A stretch of DNA of 64,000 nt from Microbacterium sp. YJN-G. GTDB lineage: Bacteria > Actinomycetota > Actinomycetes > Actinomycetales > Microbacteriaceae. Within the stretch, counting starts at the first letter, position 1; each line of letters begins with the position of its first letter. This document shows positions 35,606 through 44,255 of the stretch, one piece after another. The position numbers and the translations under genes are program-made. The stretch covers positions 496,001 through 560,000 of the forward strand of contig NZ_CP060402.1 of the NCBI RefSeq assembly GCF_015040615.1, written 5' to 3'. Under the pieces are notes generated by a model that saw nothing but the letters and a program-made list of their open reading frames with translations, had not been told where the DNA came from and made no database searches.

Positions 35606-35691
35606 CCGCCGAAACCCCTCATGAATGTCGAAACCCCTCGTGATTCGCGCAGATCCTGAGGGGTCTGGGCAACCACGAGGGGTTTCGGCGG
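35606..35691. repeat. Four-arm palindromic element, family A (CCGCCGAAACCCCTC core)
   Basis: 86 bp. Outer arms CCGCCGAAACCCCTC (35606-35620) and its exact complement (35677-35691); inner arms ACCCCTC (35633-35639) and GAGGGGT (35658-35664). It fills the convergent gap between the TauE and aspS genes. Relatives are at 46362-46446, 48101-48186 and 53506-53593. Confidence 0.82.
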
Positions 35692-35704
35692 TAGTGACGG
35701 GGGG

Positions 35705-37492
35705 TCAGCGCTCTGCGGACTCGGGCTCGGGAGCGGCGTCGACGCCGGCCTCGGCGCGCTGCTCCGGGGTGATCGGGGCGGGAGCCTCGGTCAGCGGGTC
35801 GAAGCCGTTGCCCGACTTCGGGAACGCGATGACCTCGCGGATCGACTCGGTCTTGGTCAGGTGCTGCATGACGCGGTCCATGCCCAGCGCGATTCCGCCG
35901 TGCGGGGGAGCACCGAACTTGAACGCCTCGAGCAGGAAGCCGAACTTGTCCTCGGCCTGCTCCTCGCTGATGCCCATCACCTCGAAGACGCGCTTCTGCA
36001 CGTCCTCGCGGTGGATGCGGATCGAGCCGCCACCCAGCTCGGAGCCGTTGCAGACGATGTCGTACGCGTAGGCCAGGGCGGATCCCGGATCGGTGTCGAA
36101 GGTGTCCTCGAACTCGGGCTTCGGTCCGGTGAACGCGTGGTGCACGGCCGTCCAGGCGCCGGCTCCGACCGCCACATCACCGGATGCCACGGCATCCGAC
36201 GCCGGCTCGAACATCGGGGCGTCGACGACCCAGGTGAACGCGAACACGTTCGGGTCGAGCAGCTCGAGGCGGCGGCCGATCTCGACGCGCGCGGCGCCGA
36301 GCAGCGCGCGGCTGGCCTTCGTCTCACCGGCGGCGAAGAAGGCGCAGTCGCCGGGCTTTGCGCCCACGAGCTCGGCAAGACCCGCCTGCTCGGCCTCGGA
36401 GAGGTTCTTCGCGACCGGTCCGCCGAGAGTTCCGTCCTCGTTGAAGAGCACGTAGGCAAGACCGCGGGCACCGCGCTGCTTGGCCCAGTCCTGCCAGGCG
36501 TCCAGCGTCTTGCGCGGCTGCGAGGCGCCGCCGGGCATGATGACCGCGCCGACGTACTCCGACTGGAACACCCGGAACGGGGTGTCCCTGAAGTAGTCGG
36601 TGACCTCGCTGAGCTCCAGGCCGAAGCGCAGGTCGGGCTTGTCGGAGCCGTACTTCGCCATCGCGTCGGCGTAGGTGATCCGCGGCAGCGGCGTCTGCAC
36701 GTCGACGTCGATGGTCTTCCACATCGCGACGATGAGCGACTCCATCATCTCGATGACGTCCTCCTGCTCGACGAAGCTCATCTCGATGTCGAGCTGCGTG
36801 AACTCAGGCTGACGGTCGGCGCGGAAGTCCTCGTCGCGGTAGCAGCGCGCGATCTGGAAGTACTTCTCCACACCGCCGACCATCAGCAGCTGCTTGAACA
36901 GCTGCGGCGACTGCGGCAGCGCGTACCAGCTGCCCGGGTGCAGGCGCGCCGGCACGAGGAAGTCGCGGGCGCCCTCGGGTGTGGAGCGGGTCAGCGTCGG
37001 GGTCTCGACCTCGACGAAGTCGCGCTGGTGCAGCTCGTCGCGGATCGCCTTGTAGACGTCCGAGCGCAGGCGCATCGCCGCGGCCGGGGCCGGACGGCGC
37101 AGGTCGAGGTAGCGGTGCTTGAGGCGCACCTCTTCGCCGATCGGGTCGGACTCGGCCAGACCGCTGGAGACCTGGAAGGGCAGCGGCGCCGACTCGTTCA
37201 GCACCGTCACGACGCTGGCGATGAGCTCGACCTCGCCGGTGGGCAGGTTCGGGTTCTCGTTGCCGGCGGGCCGGCGCGAGACCTCACCGGTCACCTGGAG
37301 CACGAACTCGCTGCGCAGCGGGTGCGCCACCTCTTCGTCGCGGATGACCACCTGAGCGATGCCGGATGCATCGCGAAGATCGATGAACGCGACGCCTCCG
37401 TGATCGCGGCGACGATCGACCCAGCCCGAGAGGGTGACGGTCTGACCGATGTGCTCGGCTCGCAGCGAGCCTGCCGTGTGTGTGCGAAGCAC
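35705..37492 (-). CDS. aspS: Aspartate--tRNA ligase (possibly Asp/Asn non-discriminating)
   Basis: A 595-residue class II synthetase charging tRNA-Asp. The N-terminal OB-fold anticodon domain ([20 protein letters not shown]) precedes the catalytic core with motif 2 [19 protein letters not shown] and motif 3 [14 protein letters not shown] bacterial GAD insertion separates the motifs. The C-terminal ~25 residues are Glu/Ala-rich. Many actinobacterial enzymes also charge tRNA-Asn; this cannot be decided here. It starts with GTG after GAAGGA; a TAGACT -10 box is at 37533-37538 on the complement. Confidence 0.97.
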   Translation of the reverse strand: MLRTHTAGSLRAEHIGQTVTLSGWVDRRRDHGGVAFIDLRDASGIAQVVIRDEEVAHPLRSEFVLQVTGEVSRRPAGNENPNLPTGEVELIASVVTVLNESAPLPFQVSSGLAESDPIGEEVRLKHRYLDLRRPAPAAAMRLRSDVYKAIRDELHQRDFVEVETPTLTRSTPEGARDFLVPARLHPGSWYALPQSPQLFKQLLMVGGVEKYFQIARCYRDEDFRADRQPEFTQLDIEMSFVEQEDVIEMMESLIVAMWKTIDVDVQTPLPRITYADAMAKYGSDKPDLRFGLELSEVTDYFRDTPFRVFQSEYVGAVIMPGGASQPRKTLDAWQDWAKQRGARGLAYVLFNEDGTLGGPVAKNLSEAEQAGLAELVGAKPGDCAFFAAGETKASRALLGAARVEIGRRLELLDPNVFAFTWVVDAPMFEPASDAVASGDVAVGAGAWTAVHHAFTGPKPEFEDTFDTDPGSALAYAYDIVCNGSELGGGSIRIHREDVQKRVFEVMGISEEQAEDKFGFLLEAFKFGAPPHGGIALGMDRVMQHLTKTESIREVIAFPKSGNGFDPLTEAPAPITPEQRAEAGVDAAPEPESAER

Positions 37493-37629
37493 GGAGGATT
37501 CCTTCTGATCGGGGAATATGGGACCCGCCCAGTCTACGGGGAGGGCGATGAGCGCCCGCCGCCCGCCGGCGGCATCCCGGGCCCTCCCCCATGCGCGGCG
37601 GGGGAGGGCGCCTGGCTAGACTCGCGGGC

Positions 37630-38253
37630 ATGGTCGCTTCCCGCCTGCATCTCGTCCGCCACGGTGAAGTGCACAACCCGCTGCGGGTGCTCTACGGCCG
37701 GCTCCCCGGCTATCACCTCAGCGAGACCGGACACCAGATGGCGCAGGCGGCGGCCGCGCATGTGGCATCCCTCGGTCGCCCCGTGACCGGCCTGCGCTGC
37801 TCTCCGCTGGAGCGCGCCCAGGAGTCGGCCGAGCCCTTCGCCGAGCGCTTCGGACTCACCGCCGAACTCGACGCGCGCATCATCGAGCCGACGAACGTGT
37901 TCGAGGGCCGGCGCATGTCGCGGGCGCTGCGCGACCCGCGCAACTGGTGGCATCTGCGGCGCCCGTCGCTGCCCAGCTGGGGAGAGGCGTACCGTTCGAT
38001 CGCCGACCGCGTGCAGGAGGCGATGGACGAGGCCTGGGATGCCGCGGACGACGGCGACGTCGTCTTCGTCTCGCACCAGGCGCCGATCTGGATCACGCAT
38101 CTGGCGATCGCGGGGCTGCCGCTGCGGCACGACCCGCGCACCCGCCGCTGCGCCCTGTCGAGCGTCACGAGCTTCGAGCGCGTGGGCGACGTGTGGCGCG
38201 AGGTCGACTACGCCGAGCCGGCCGCCGCCGGCATCGACCTCGGCGCGGTCTGA
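37630..38253 (+). CDS. Histidine phosphatase family protein (phosphoglycerate mutase-like)
   Basis: A 207-residue phosphatase of the RHG family. The catalytic LVRHGEVHNP (Arg10-His11-Gly12), the LRCSPLERAQESAEPFA segment and the second His in VFVSHQAPIW are all in place. It is equivalent to the gene that precedes the cytochrome c maturation operon in mycobacteria (Rv0525), although here a flavoenzyme/MerR pair intervenes. TAGACT (37617-37622) lies 7 nt before the ATG, a leaderless start. Confidence 0.92.
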   Translation: MVASRLHLVRHGEVHNPLRVLYGRLPGYHLSETGHQMAQAAAAHVASLGRPVTGLRCSPLERAQESAEPFAERFGLTAELDARIIEPTNVFEGRRMSRALRDPRNWWHLRRPSLPSWGEAYRSIADRVQEAMDEAWDAADDGDVVFVSHQAPIWITHLAIAGLPLRHDPRTRRCALSSVTSFERVGDVWREVDYAEPAAAGIDLGAV

Positions 38254-38291
38254 GCGGTCCGGCGCGCGGCCGGAAAGCACAGAACAGAACA

Positions 38292-38348
38292 GAGCGGATG
38301 CCGTGGGCCACGGCATCCGCTCCGTCGTTCGGGCGCCTCGAGGCGCCC
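38292..38348. terminator. Two strong palindromes in the convergent gap after the histidine phosphatase gene
   Basis: GAGCGGATGCCGTG (38292-38305) and CACGGCATCCGCTC (38309-38322) are perfect 14-bp arms with a 3-nt loop. GGGCGCCTC and GAGGCGCCC (38331-38348) form a second perfect 18-bp palindrome. Together they probably end both convergent transcripts. Confidence 0.65.
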
Positions 38349-38354
38349 TGCCCG

Positions 38355-39245
38355 TCACGCCATCGCGAGCTCCTGCACGATGCCGGCCGCGGCCAGCTGA
38401 CCCGCAGCCGCGGCGATGGTGACCGCGGCCATGATGCCGGGGACAGCCGCCCGGTGTGCCAGGTCGCCCGCCGCCGAGACGCCCGGAAGCGACGTGCGGC
38501 CGAATTCGTCGATCTCGATGGCACCGCTGGGCAGCATCCGCAGGCCGAGCTGCTCGGGGAACGGCGCACGCTGACGCGTCGTGCCGTTCGTGACGAACAG
38601 CGCCCCCACGTCGACCTCGCCGCCAGCGCTCACCCGTACGCCGTCGTCGTGCGCGGCCACCGCTGTCACCGGTGCTGAGTGCACGTCCGCGCCGAGCTCC
38701 TCGAGGGCCGAACGGGCCTGGGCGTCGAGCTCGCCGCCGTCGAAGACGGTGAGCGAGCCGACGATGGGGCGCAGCATCCGCACGAGATGCTCGGCGCGGC
38801 CGCCGCCGAGCACTCCGACCCGGCGTCCGGCGAATTCGTGGCCGTCGCAGAACGGGCAGGTGAACGCCCGCAGTCCCCACAGCTCGGCGAGGCCGGGAAC
38901 GGCGGGCAGGTCATCCGCCATTCCGGTCGCCAGCAGCACCCGCGGGGCGTGCTCGGTCGTGCCGTCGGCGAACCGCACGGCGAAGCCGTCGTCCGCAGGA
39001 GAGACGGCGGTGACCGATCCCTCGCGCAGGGTGATCGTCTCGTAGGCGGCCAGCTGGGCGCGGGCGGTCGCGCGGAACTCGGCCGGGGGAGTGCCGTCGT
39101 TGGCGACCACGTTGTGCATATGCAGCACGGGTCCGTTGCGGTACTCGCCGGAATCGACGACCAGGGCGGTGCGGTGCATCCGTCCGAGGGTGAGGGCTGC
39201 CTGCAGGCCTGCGGGGCCTGCGCCGATGATGATGACGTCGCGCAT
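38355..39245 (-). CDS. Thioredoxin reductase-like FAD-dependent oxidoreductase
   Basis: A 296-residue flavoenzyme. The FAD-binding GAGPAGLQAA is at residues 8-17, the redox pair CPFC (Cys130, Cys133) in FTCPFCDGHEF, the NAD(P)H-binding VGVLGGGRAE near 145 and the C-terminal FAD contact GVSAAGDL near 255. The size and CxxC placement are those of low-molecular-weight thioredoxin reductases, but the second nucleotide motif is atypical, so another disulfide substrate is possible. Divergent from a MerR gene with a 24-bp dyad between, so that regulator probably controls it. Confidence 0.85.
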   Translation of the reverse strand: MRDVIIIGAGPAGLQAALTLGRMHRTALVVDSGEYRNGPVLHMHNVVANDGTPPAEFRATARAQLAAYETITLREGSVTAVSPADDGFAVRFADGTTEHAPRVLLATGMADDLPAVPGLAELWGLRAFTCPFCDGHEFAGRRVGVLGGGRAEHLVRMLRPIVGSLTVFDGGELDAQARSALEELGADVHSAPVTAVAAHDDGVRVSAGGEVDVGALFVTNGTTRQRAPFPEQLGLRMLPSGAIEIDEFGRTSLPGVSAAGDLAHRAAVPGIMAAVTIAAAAGQLAAAGIVQELAMA

Positions 39246-39291
39246 CTGTCGTCCTCCTGAGGTGTTCGCACTTGCGTTCTCCGTCAGTGTG

Positions 39292-39315
39292 TGACTTCAT
39301 GTCAACATGAAGTCA
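39292..39315. promoter_or_regulatory. Perfect 24-bp palindrome between the flavoenzyme and MerR genes
   Basis: TGACTTCATGT (39292-39302), CA, ACATGAAGTCA (39305-39315). The MerR start codon lies inside the right arm. It is the likely MerR operator and would cover both divergent promoters. Confidence 0.7.
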
Positions 39316-39732
39316 AGTGCTGAGCGTCCCTGGTCCGTCGGAGAGGTCGCCGAGCGGTTCTCCCTGCCCACGAACGTGCTGCGCCACTGGGAGTCGGTGG
39401 GGCTGCTCGCCCCCGAGCGGGATGCCGCCGGCCGGCGCCGCTACGGGCGCGACGACGTCGTCAGGGTGGCGGTGATCGTCCGCAGCAAGGATGCCGGGAT
39501 GAGCCTCGACCAGATCGCCCATCTGCTCGAGCGCGACATGTCGGGCAGGCACCGCGTGCTTCAGGCGCACATCGACGACCTCGACCGGCGGATGGCCGAG
39601 ATGCGCCGGTCGAAGGCGATGACCGAGCATGCGCTGAACTGCTCCGCACACGACATCTCCACCTGCCCGCGGTTCCGCGCCGCGCTCTCGGACGTGCTCG
39701 GCGAGTTCCCCGACCTGCAGACCGCGGGGTGA
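39307..39732 (+). CDS. MerR-family transcriptional regulator
   Basis: A 141-residue regulator. The HTH and wing are SVGEVAERFSLPTNVLRHWE and RDAAGRRRYGRDDV. A dimerisation helix follows, and the C-terminal part holds Cys112 and Cys120 (NCSAHDISTC), which could sense thiol oxidation or a metal. The ATG is inside its presumed operator, implying little or no 5' leader and autoregulation. Its divergent partner is a thioredoxin reductase-like enzyme, consistent with a redox response; this is inference. Confidence 0.87.
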   Translation: MKSSAERPWSVGEVAERFSLPTNVLRHWESVGLLAPERDAAGRRRYGRDDVVRVAVIVRSKDAGMSLDQIAHLLERDMSGRHRVLQAHIDDLDRRMAEMRRSKAMTEHALNCSAHDISTCPRFRAALSDVLGEFPDLQTAG

Positions 39733-39821
39733 TGCAAACGCCCGACGGCGGCCCCCGGCCGCGCTTCTCGCGCCTCCGCCCTTCCGGCTCACCCATAGGA
39801 TCCCGTGCATACACTGACAAC

Positions 39822-40472
39822 GTGCCTCTCGCGTCGACGGTTCCATCTGTCCGCAGCGGGCGCTCTTCCCGCAGCATCCGATCCCGGCGTGCTGCCAGTG
39901 CAGCGCTCGCCGCGGTGCTCGCCGTCGGCCTGAGCGCATGCGCCCCCGACCCCGCCACCGAGGCCTTCCTCAACGGCGAGGAGAAGGCGTACACCACCGC
40001 CGACTTCCGCGTCGTCGAGATCCCCGCCGAAAAGCGCGGTGAGCCGGTCGTCTTCGGCGGCGTCACCGAGGACGGCGAGAAGTTCTCGAGCCAGGACATC
40101 GCCGGCGACGTCGCCGTCGTGAACTTCTGGTACGCCGGCTGCGGCCCGTGCCGCCTCGAGGCCCCCGATCTCGAAGCCGTCTGGCAGAAGCACCAGCCCG
40201 ACGACGTCGCCTTCATCGGCGTGAACATCTACGACCAGGCCGACACCGCCAAGGCCTTCGCCGAGAACTACGGCATCACCTACCCGAGCCTGATGGACGC
40301 CGACACCGGCGAGGCCAAGCTCGCCTTCGCGCAGGTCACCCCGATCCAGGCGCCGCCGACCACCCTCGTGCTCGACCGGCAGGGCCGGGTCGCCGCCCGC
40401 ATCATCGGCCCGATCGACGGCACCTCGATCCTGTCGACCCTGATCCAGGACGCACTCGAGGAGAAGGCGTGA
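39822..40472 (+). CDS. TlpA/ResA-family thiol-disulfide lipoprotein
   Basis: A 216-residue membrane-anchored thioredoxin-like protein. The signal peptide ends in a lipobox LSAC (Cys40 counted from the GTG). The active site is WYAGCGPC (Cys107, Cys110), and PTTLVLDRQGRV carries the cis-Pro loop. It reduces apocytochrome c cysteines outside the membrane, with electrons passed by CcdA. The GTG at 39822 is chosen because TACACT (39810-39815) sits 6 nt before it, a leaderless start, and because the signal peptide follows. First gene of the four-gene cytochrome c maturation operon. Confidence 0.9.
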   Translation: MPLASTVPSVRSGRSSRSIRSRRAASAALAAVLAVGLSACAPDPATEAFLNGEEKAYTTADFRVVEIPAEKRGEPVVFGGVTEDGEKFSSQDIAGDVAVVNFWYAGCGPCRLEAPDLEAVWQKHQPDDVAFIGVNIYDQADTAKAFAENYGITYPSLMDADTGEAKLAFAQVTPIQAPPTTLVLDRQGRVAARIIGPIDGTSILSTLIQDALEEKA

Positions 40473-41239
40473 CCCCGGATGCCGTGATCGGGGCCGGCGC
40501 GCTCTGGCTCGCCATCCCGCTCGCGCTCGCCGCCGGCCTCGTCTCGTTCCTCTCGCCCTGCATCCTTCCGCTCGTTCCCGGGTACCTCGGGTTCATCGGC
40601 GGCGCCGCCGGCGCCTCCGCCGGTGCCCCGGCGTCGGGTTCCGCGGCTCGTGTCCGCACCGACCGGCGGCGGATGCTGCTGGGGGTGCTGCTGTTCATCG
40701 CCGGGTTCACGGTCGTCTTCGTCGCCTACACGGTGGTCGGCGGCGCGGCATCCGTCTTCTTCCTGGAGTGGGGCGAGCTGATCACCCGCATCCTCGGGGC
40801 GGTCGTGATCGCGATGGGGCTCGTGTTCCTCGGCTTCTTCGGGTTCGCGCAGCGGCAGTACAAGCTGCAGGTGAACTCCACCACCGGGCTCGTGGGTGCG
40901 CCGCTGCTGGGCATCACCCTCGCGATCGGCTGGGCGCCGTGCACAGGTCCGACCCTGGGCGCGATCATCAGCGTCGGCTGGACGCTGGGCGACCCGTGGC
41001 GGGCAGCGCTGCTGGGCGTCGCCTACTCGCTCGGCCTCGGCATCCCGTTCCTCCTGGTGGCCCTCGGCTTCGGCTGGGCGACCAGCGCGACGGCGTTCAT
41101 GCGCCGCCACATCCGCACCGTCAACATCATCGGCGGTGCGCTGCTGATCATCCTCGGCCTGCTGATGGTGACCGGGGTGTGGACCCAGATCATGTCGAGA
41201 CTGACGGCGGTGATGAGCAGTGTCATCCTCCCGCTCTGA
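40469..41239 (+). CDS. ccdA: Cytochrome c biogenesis protein CcdA
   Basis: A 256-residue membrane protein with six segments that carries electrons across the membrane from cytosolic thioredoxin. The two redox cysteines are Cys31 (LVSFLSPCILPLVPGYL) and Cys158 (LAIGWAPCTGPTLG). The GTG start overlaps the TlpA stop (GTGA). Confidence 0.93.
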   Translation: MTPDAVIGAGALWLAIPLALAAGLVSFLSPCILPLVPGYLGFIGGAAGASAGAPASGSAARVRTDRRRMLLGVLLFIAGFTVVFVAYTVVGGAASVFFLEWGELITRILGAVVIAMGLVFLGFFGFAQRQYKLQVNSTTGLVGAPLLGITLAIGWAPCTGPTLGAIISVGWTLGDPWRAALLGVAYSLGLGIPFLLVALGFGWATSATAFMRRHIRTVNIIGGALLIILGLLMVTGVWTQIMSRLTAVMSSVILPL

Positions 41240-42965
41240 CGGCACCCGCATCGAGCAGGACGGCGCGTCCGCGGCATCCGACCCGCTGCGCCCCGCCGAC
41301 CACGTCGATTCCGTCCGCTCGCGCGACGACGAGATCAACCAGCCCAGGCTCGGCCTCGTCGGCTGGCTGCGCTGGGGCTGGCGGCAGCTGACCTCGATGC
41401 GCGTGGCGCTGGTGCTGCTGCTCATCCTGGCGATCGCCGCGATACCGGGGTCGATCTTCCCCCAGCGGATGGCCGACCCGAACGGCGTCATCCAGTACCG
41501 CACCGACAACCCCGACCTGTTCCCGATCCTCGACGATCTGAGCATGTTCGACGTGTACTCGTCGCCGTGGTTCTCGGCCATCTACCTGCTGCTGTTCGTG
41601 TCGCTGATCGGCTGCATCATCCCGCGCATCAAGCACCACCTGAAGGCCCTGCGTGCGCAGCCGCCGCGCACGCCCGTGCGGCTGGCGCGCCTCGAGGATC
41701 ACCGCGAGACCACGCGCGAGGGGTCGGATGCCGATGCCGAGGCGGCCGTCGACGCCGCGCAGAAGCAGCTCAAAGCACTCGGCTACCGCGTCGCACGCTA
41801 CGACACCGCCGCGGGCCGCGGCCGAGGCGCCACCTGGTCGGTGTCGGCCGAGCGCGGCTACTGGCGCGAGACCGGCAACCTGCTCTTCCACATCTCGCTC
41901 GTGGGCGTGCTCGTCACCGTCGGCATCGGCGGCAGCTTCGCCTACACCGGGCAGAAGGTGGTCATCGAGGGCAAGTCGTTCGTGAACACCCTGCTCGACT
42001 ACAACTCGATCAACCGCGGCCGCTTCGTCGCCGACGACGCCCTGCAGCCGTACGCGCTGACCCTGGACTCGTTCGACATCACCTACGAGGACTTCGGTAC
42101 GCCCGGCGCCGGCCAGGCGGGCAACTTCAAGGCCAACCTCACGGTGCGCGAGCCCGACGGCTCGACCCGCAAGGGCGACGTCGAGGTGAACCACCCGCTG
42201 GATGTCGGCGGCGACAAGGTCTACCTGCTCGGCAACGGCTACGCCCCCACCATCACGGTGCGCAACGCCGAGGGCGTGCAGGTGCTCAGCCAGCCGGTCG
42301 AGTTCCTGCCGCAGGACAGCAACATGAGCTCACTGGGCGTCGTGAAGATCCCCGACGGGATGCCCAAGCAGCTCGGCCTGATCGGCTTCTTCTACCCGAC
42401 CGCCGTCAAGCTCGACACCGGGGCGTTCGCCTCGGCGCACGGCGCGGTGGCCATCCCGCTGCTCACCCTCGACGTCTACCAGGGCGACTTGGGCATCGAC
42501 GGCGGGCGGCCCGTCTCGGTCTACCAGCTCGACACCGAGGACATGACCAAGCTCAACGGGCGCGGCACCGACGTGGAGTCGATCCAGCTGCAGCCCGGCG
42601 AGACCGCCGATCTGCCCAACGGCCTGGGCACCGTCACGTTCGAGAACGAGGCGCCGGCTGGCGCGACCGACTTCACTCAGTCGGTCAAGCGCTACGTGTC
42701 GCTGCAGATCCACCACGACGCCTCCGCCGTGTGGGTGCTCGTGTTCGCGCTGCTCGCCCTGGGCGGTCTGGGCCTGGCCCTGTTCGTGCCGCGCCGGCGC
42801 ATGTGGGTCAAGGCCACGGCATCCGATGACACCATCCACCTGGAGTACGCTGGCCTCGCGCGCGGCGAGGATCCGACTCTGGCCGCCGCCGTGGACGATC
42901 TCGTCCGCGGGCACGAGCGGCTGCTCGATGCGGCCGCGACGCGGCGCCCCGTGAAGGAGGCATGA
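41220..42965 (+). CDS. resB: Cytochrome c biogenesis protein ResB
   Basis: A 581-residue membrane protein of the system II heme-ligation complex. Early membrane segments (ALVLLLILAIAAIPGSIFPQ, then FSAIYLLLFVSLIGCIIPR), a third near residue 225, a large extracytoplasmic domain of about 250 residues, and a last membrane segment near 505-525 give the expected topology. The GTG start overlaps the ccdA stop by 20 bp. The Ala/Asp-rich N-terminal 40 residues are poorly conserved. Confidence 0.92.
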   Translation: MSSSRSDGTRIEQDGASAASDPLRPADHVDSVRSRDDEINQPRLGLVGWLRWGWRQLTSMRVALVLLLILAIAAIPGSIFPQRMADPNGVIQYRTDNPDLFPILDDLSMFDVYSSPWFSAIYLLLFVSLIGCIIPRIKHHLKALRAQPPRTPVRLARLEDHRETTREGSDADAEAAVDAAQKQLKALGYRVARYDTAAGRGRGATWSVSAERGYWRETGNLLFHISLVGVLVTVGIGGSFAYTGQKVVIEGKSFVNTLLDYNSINRGRFVADDALQPYALTLDSFDITYEDFGTPGAGQAGNFKANLTVREPDGSTRKGDVEVNHPLDVGGDKVYLLGNGYAPTITVRNAEGVQVLSQPVEFLPQDSNMSSLGVVKIPDGMPKQLGLIGFFYPTAVKLDTGAFASAHGAVAIPLLTLDVYQGDLGIDGGRPVSVYQLDTEDMTKLNGRGTDVESIQLQPGETADLPNGLGTVTFENEAPAGATDFTQSVKRYVSLQIHHDASAVWVLVFALLALGGLGLALFVPRRRMWVKATASDDTIHLEYAGLARGEDPTLAAAVDDLVRGHERLLDAAATRRPVKEA

Positions 42966-42966
42966 C

Positions 42967-43962
42967 ATGCCCGACCTCGATTCCATCTCGATCCTGACGC
43001 TGTGGACGGCGATCGCCGTCTACGCCGGCGCCTTCATCGCCTACGCGTTCGACCTCGCGAAGCGGTCGAGCTCGACGGCGGTGGGTGCGAGGGTGCTGGT
43101 CGCCGCCGGGGGCGGCGAGGTCGGTGGTGGTGCGGGTGGTGCGGATGCTGTCGACATCGCCGCTCCCGCCGATGCCCAGGATGCTGCTGCGAAGCCGCGG
43201 TACGTGCTCGCCCGCATCGGCACCTCGCTGATGGTGCTGGGCTGGCTCTTCCACCTGGTCGCGACCCTCACCCGCGGCTTCGCCGCCGGACGCGTGCCGT
43301 GGGCGAACCTGTACGAGTTCGCGATGATCGGCACGCTGCTGATCGGGCTCGTCTACCTGATCATGCTCACCCGCATCGACCTGCGCTTCCTGGGGACCTT
43401 CATCGCCGGCCTCGTGCTGGTGCTGCTGGGAGCCGCCGCGGCGAACTTCTACGTCGAGGTCACCCCGCTCGTCGACCCGCTGAAGTCGGTCTGGCTCGTG
43501 ATCCACGTCTTCGTGGCCTCGCTCTCGGTGGGCGTGTTCGCGCTCGCCTTCGCGCTGTCGACCATGCAGCTGCTGCAGTCGCGCCGCGAGCGTCGCCTGG
43601 CCGAGGGCATCGAGAACCCCGGGCCCGGCTTCCTTCGCACGCTGCCCAGCGCGCTGCACATGGAGAACCTCGCGTACCGCTTCGCGGTGGTCGGCTTCAT
43701 CTTCTGGACCTTCACGCTCATCGCCGGTTCGATCTGGGCGCAGGACGCCTGGGGCCGCTACTGGGGCTTCGACGTCAAGGAGACCTGGACGTTCATCATC
43801 TGGGTGCTCTACGCCGGCTACATCCACGCCCGCTCGACGCGTGGCTGGCGCGGCACCCCGTCGGCCTGGCTGTCGATCACCGGCTTTGCGGCCGTGATCT
43901 TCAACTTCACGATCGTCAACGTCTTCTTCAAGGGCCTGCACGCCTACTCCGGCCTCAGCTGA
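42967..43962 (+). CDS. ccsB: Cytochrome c biogenesis protein CcsB/CcsA (ResC)
   Basis: A 331-residue membrane protein that delivers heme for attachment. The tryptophan-rich heme-binding WWD-type segment is WGRYWGFDVKETWTFIIWVL, with flanking histidines in HLVATLTR, VIHVFVASL and YIHARSTRGW. A Gly/Ala/Asp-rich loop of about 30 residues (near 40-72) is an insertion relative to shorter relatives. It starts 1 bp after the resB stop and ends the operon at a convergent junction. Confidence 0.93.
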   Translation: MPDLDSISILTLWTAIAVYAGAFIAYAFDLAKRSSSTAVGARVLVAAGGGEVGGGAGGADAVDIAAPADAQDAAAKPRYVLARIGTSLMVLGWLFHLVATLTRGFAAGRVPWANLYEFAMIGTLLIGLVYLIMLTRIDLRFLGTFIAGLVLVLLGAAAANFYVEVTPLVDPLKSVWLVIHVFVASLSVGVFALAFALSTMQLLQSRRERRLAEGIENPGPGFLRTLPSALHMENLAYRFAVVGFIFWTFTLIAGSIWAQDAWGRYWGFDVKETWTFIIWVLYAGYIHARSTRGWRGTPSAWLSITGFAAVIFNFTIVNVFFKGLHAYSGLS

Positions 43963-44020
43963 AGCGCGCGCGGTCTCTGAGTTCTCGCCGGGCGTTGGCC
44001 CGTCGCCTGTTCGCACGCAC

Positions 44021-44098
44021 GTAGGCGATCCACCCGGCGTAGGACGCATGCCGCGCGTTCCGTCCTACCCCCGTGCTTTCTCCTACCTCCGGTGAATG
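44021..44098. repeat. Four-arm palindromic element, family B (GTAGG core), copy 2
   Basis: 78 bp: GTAGG (44021-44025), GTAGGACG (44039-44046) pairing CGTCCTAC (44061-44068), and CCTAC (44082-44086). It aligns without gaps to the copy at 44159-44236 and lies in the convergent gap after ccsB. Confidence 0.8.
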
Positions 44099-44158
44099 CT
44101 CGGTCCGGCTCCGGATGCTGCCCGGATGCTGGATCCCTCGGATGCCGGTCGCACGAGC

Positions 44159-44236
44159 GTAGGTGATTCACCCGGCGTAGGACGCAGGTCGCAGGATTCG
44201 TCCTACGCCCGCGCTTTCTCCTACGCCGGGTGAATG
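44159..44236. repeat. Four-arm palindromic element, family B (GTAGG core), copy 3
   Basis: 78 bp. ATTCACCCGGCGTAG (44166-44180) is perfectly complementary to 44221-44235, and GCGTAGGACG (44176-44185) to CGTCCTACGC (44199-44208). The two pairings share bases, so alternative folds exist. It lies 60 bp from copy 2, at the 3' end of the YhgE/Pip gene. Confidence 0.82.
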
Positions 44237-44255
44237 CGCGCCACGGCACACAGCG

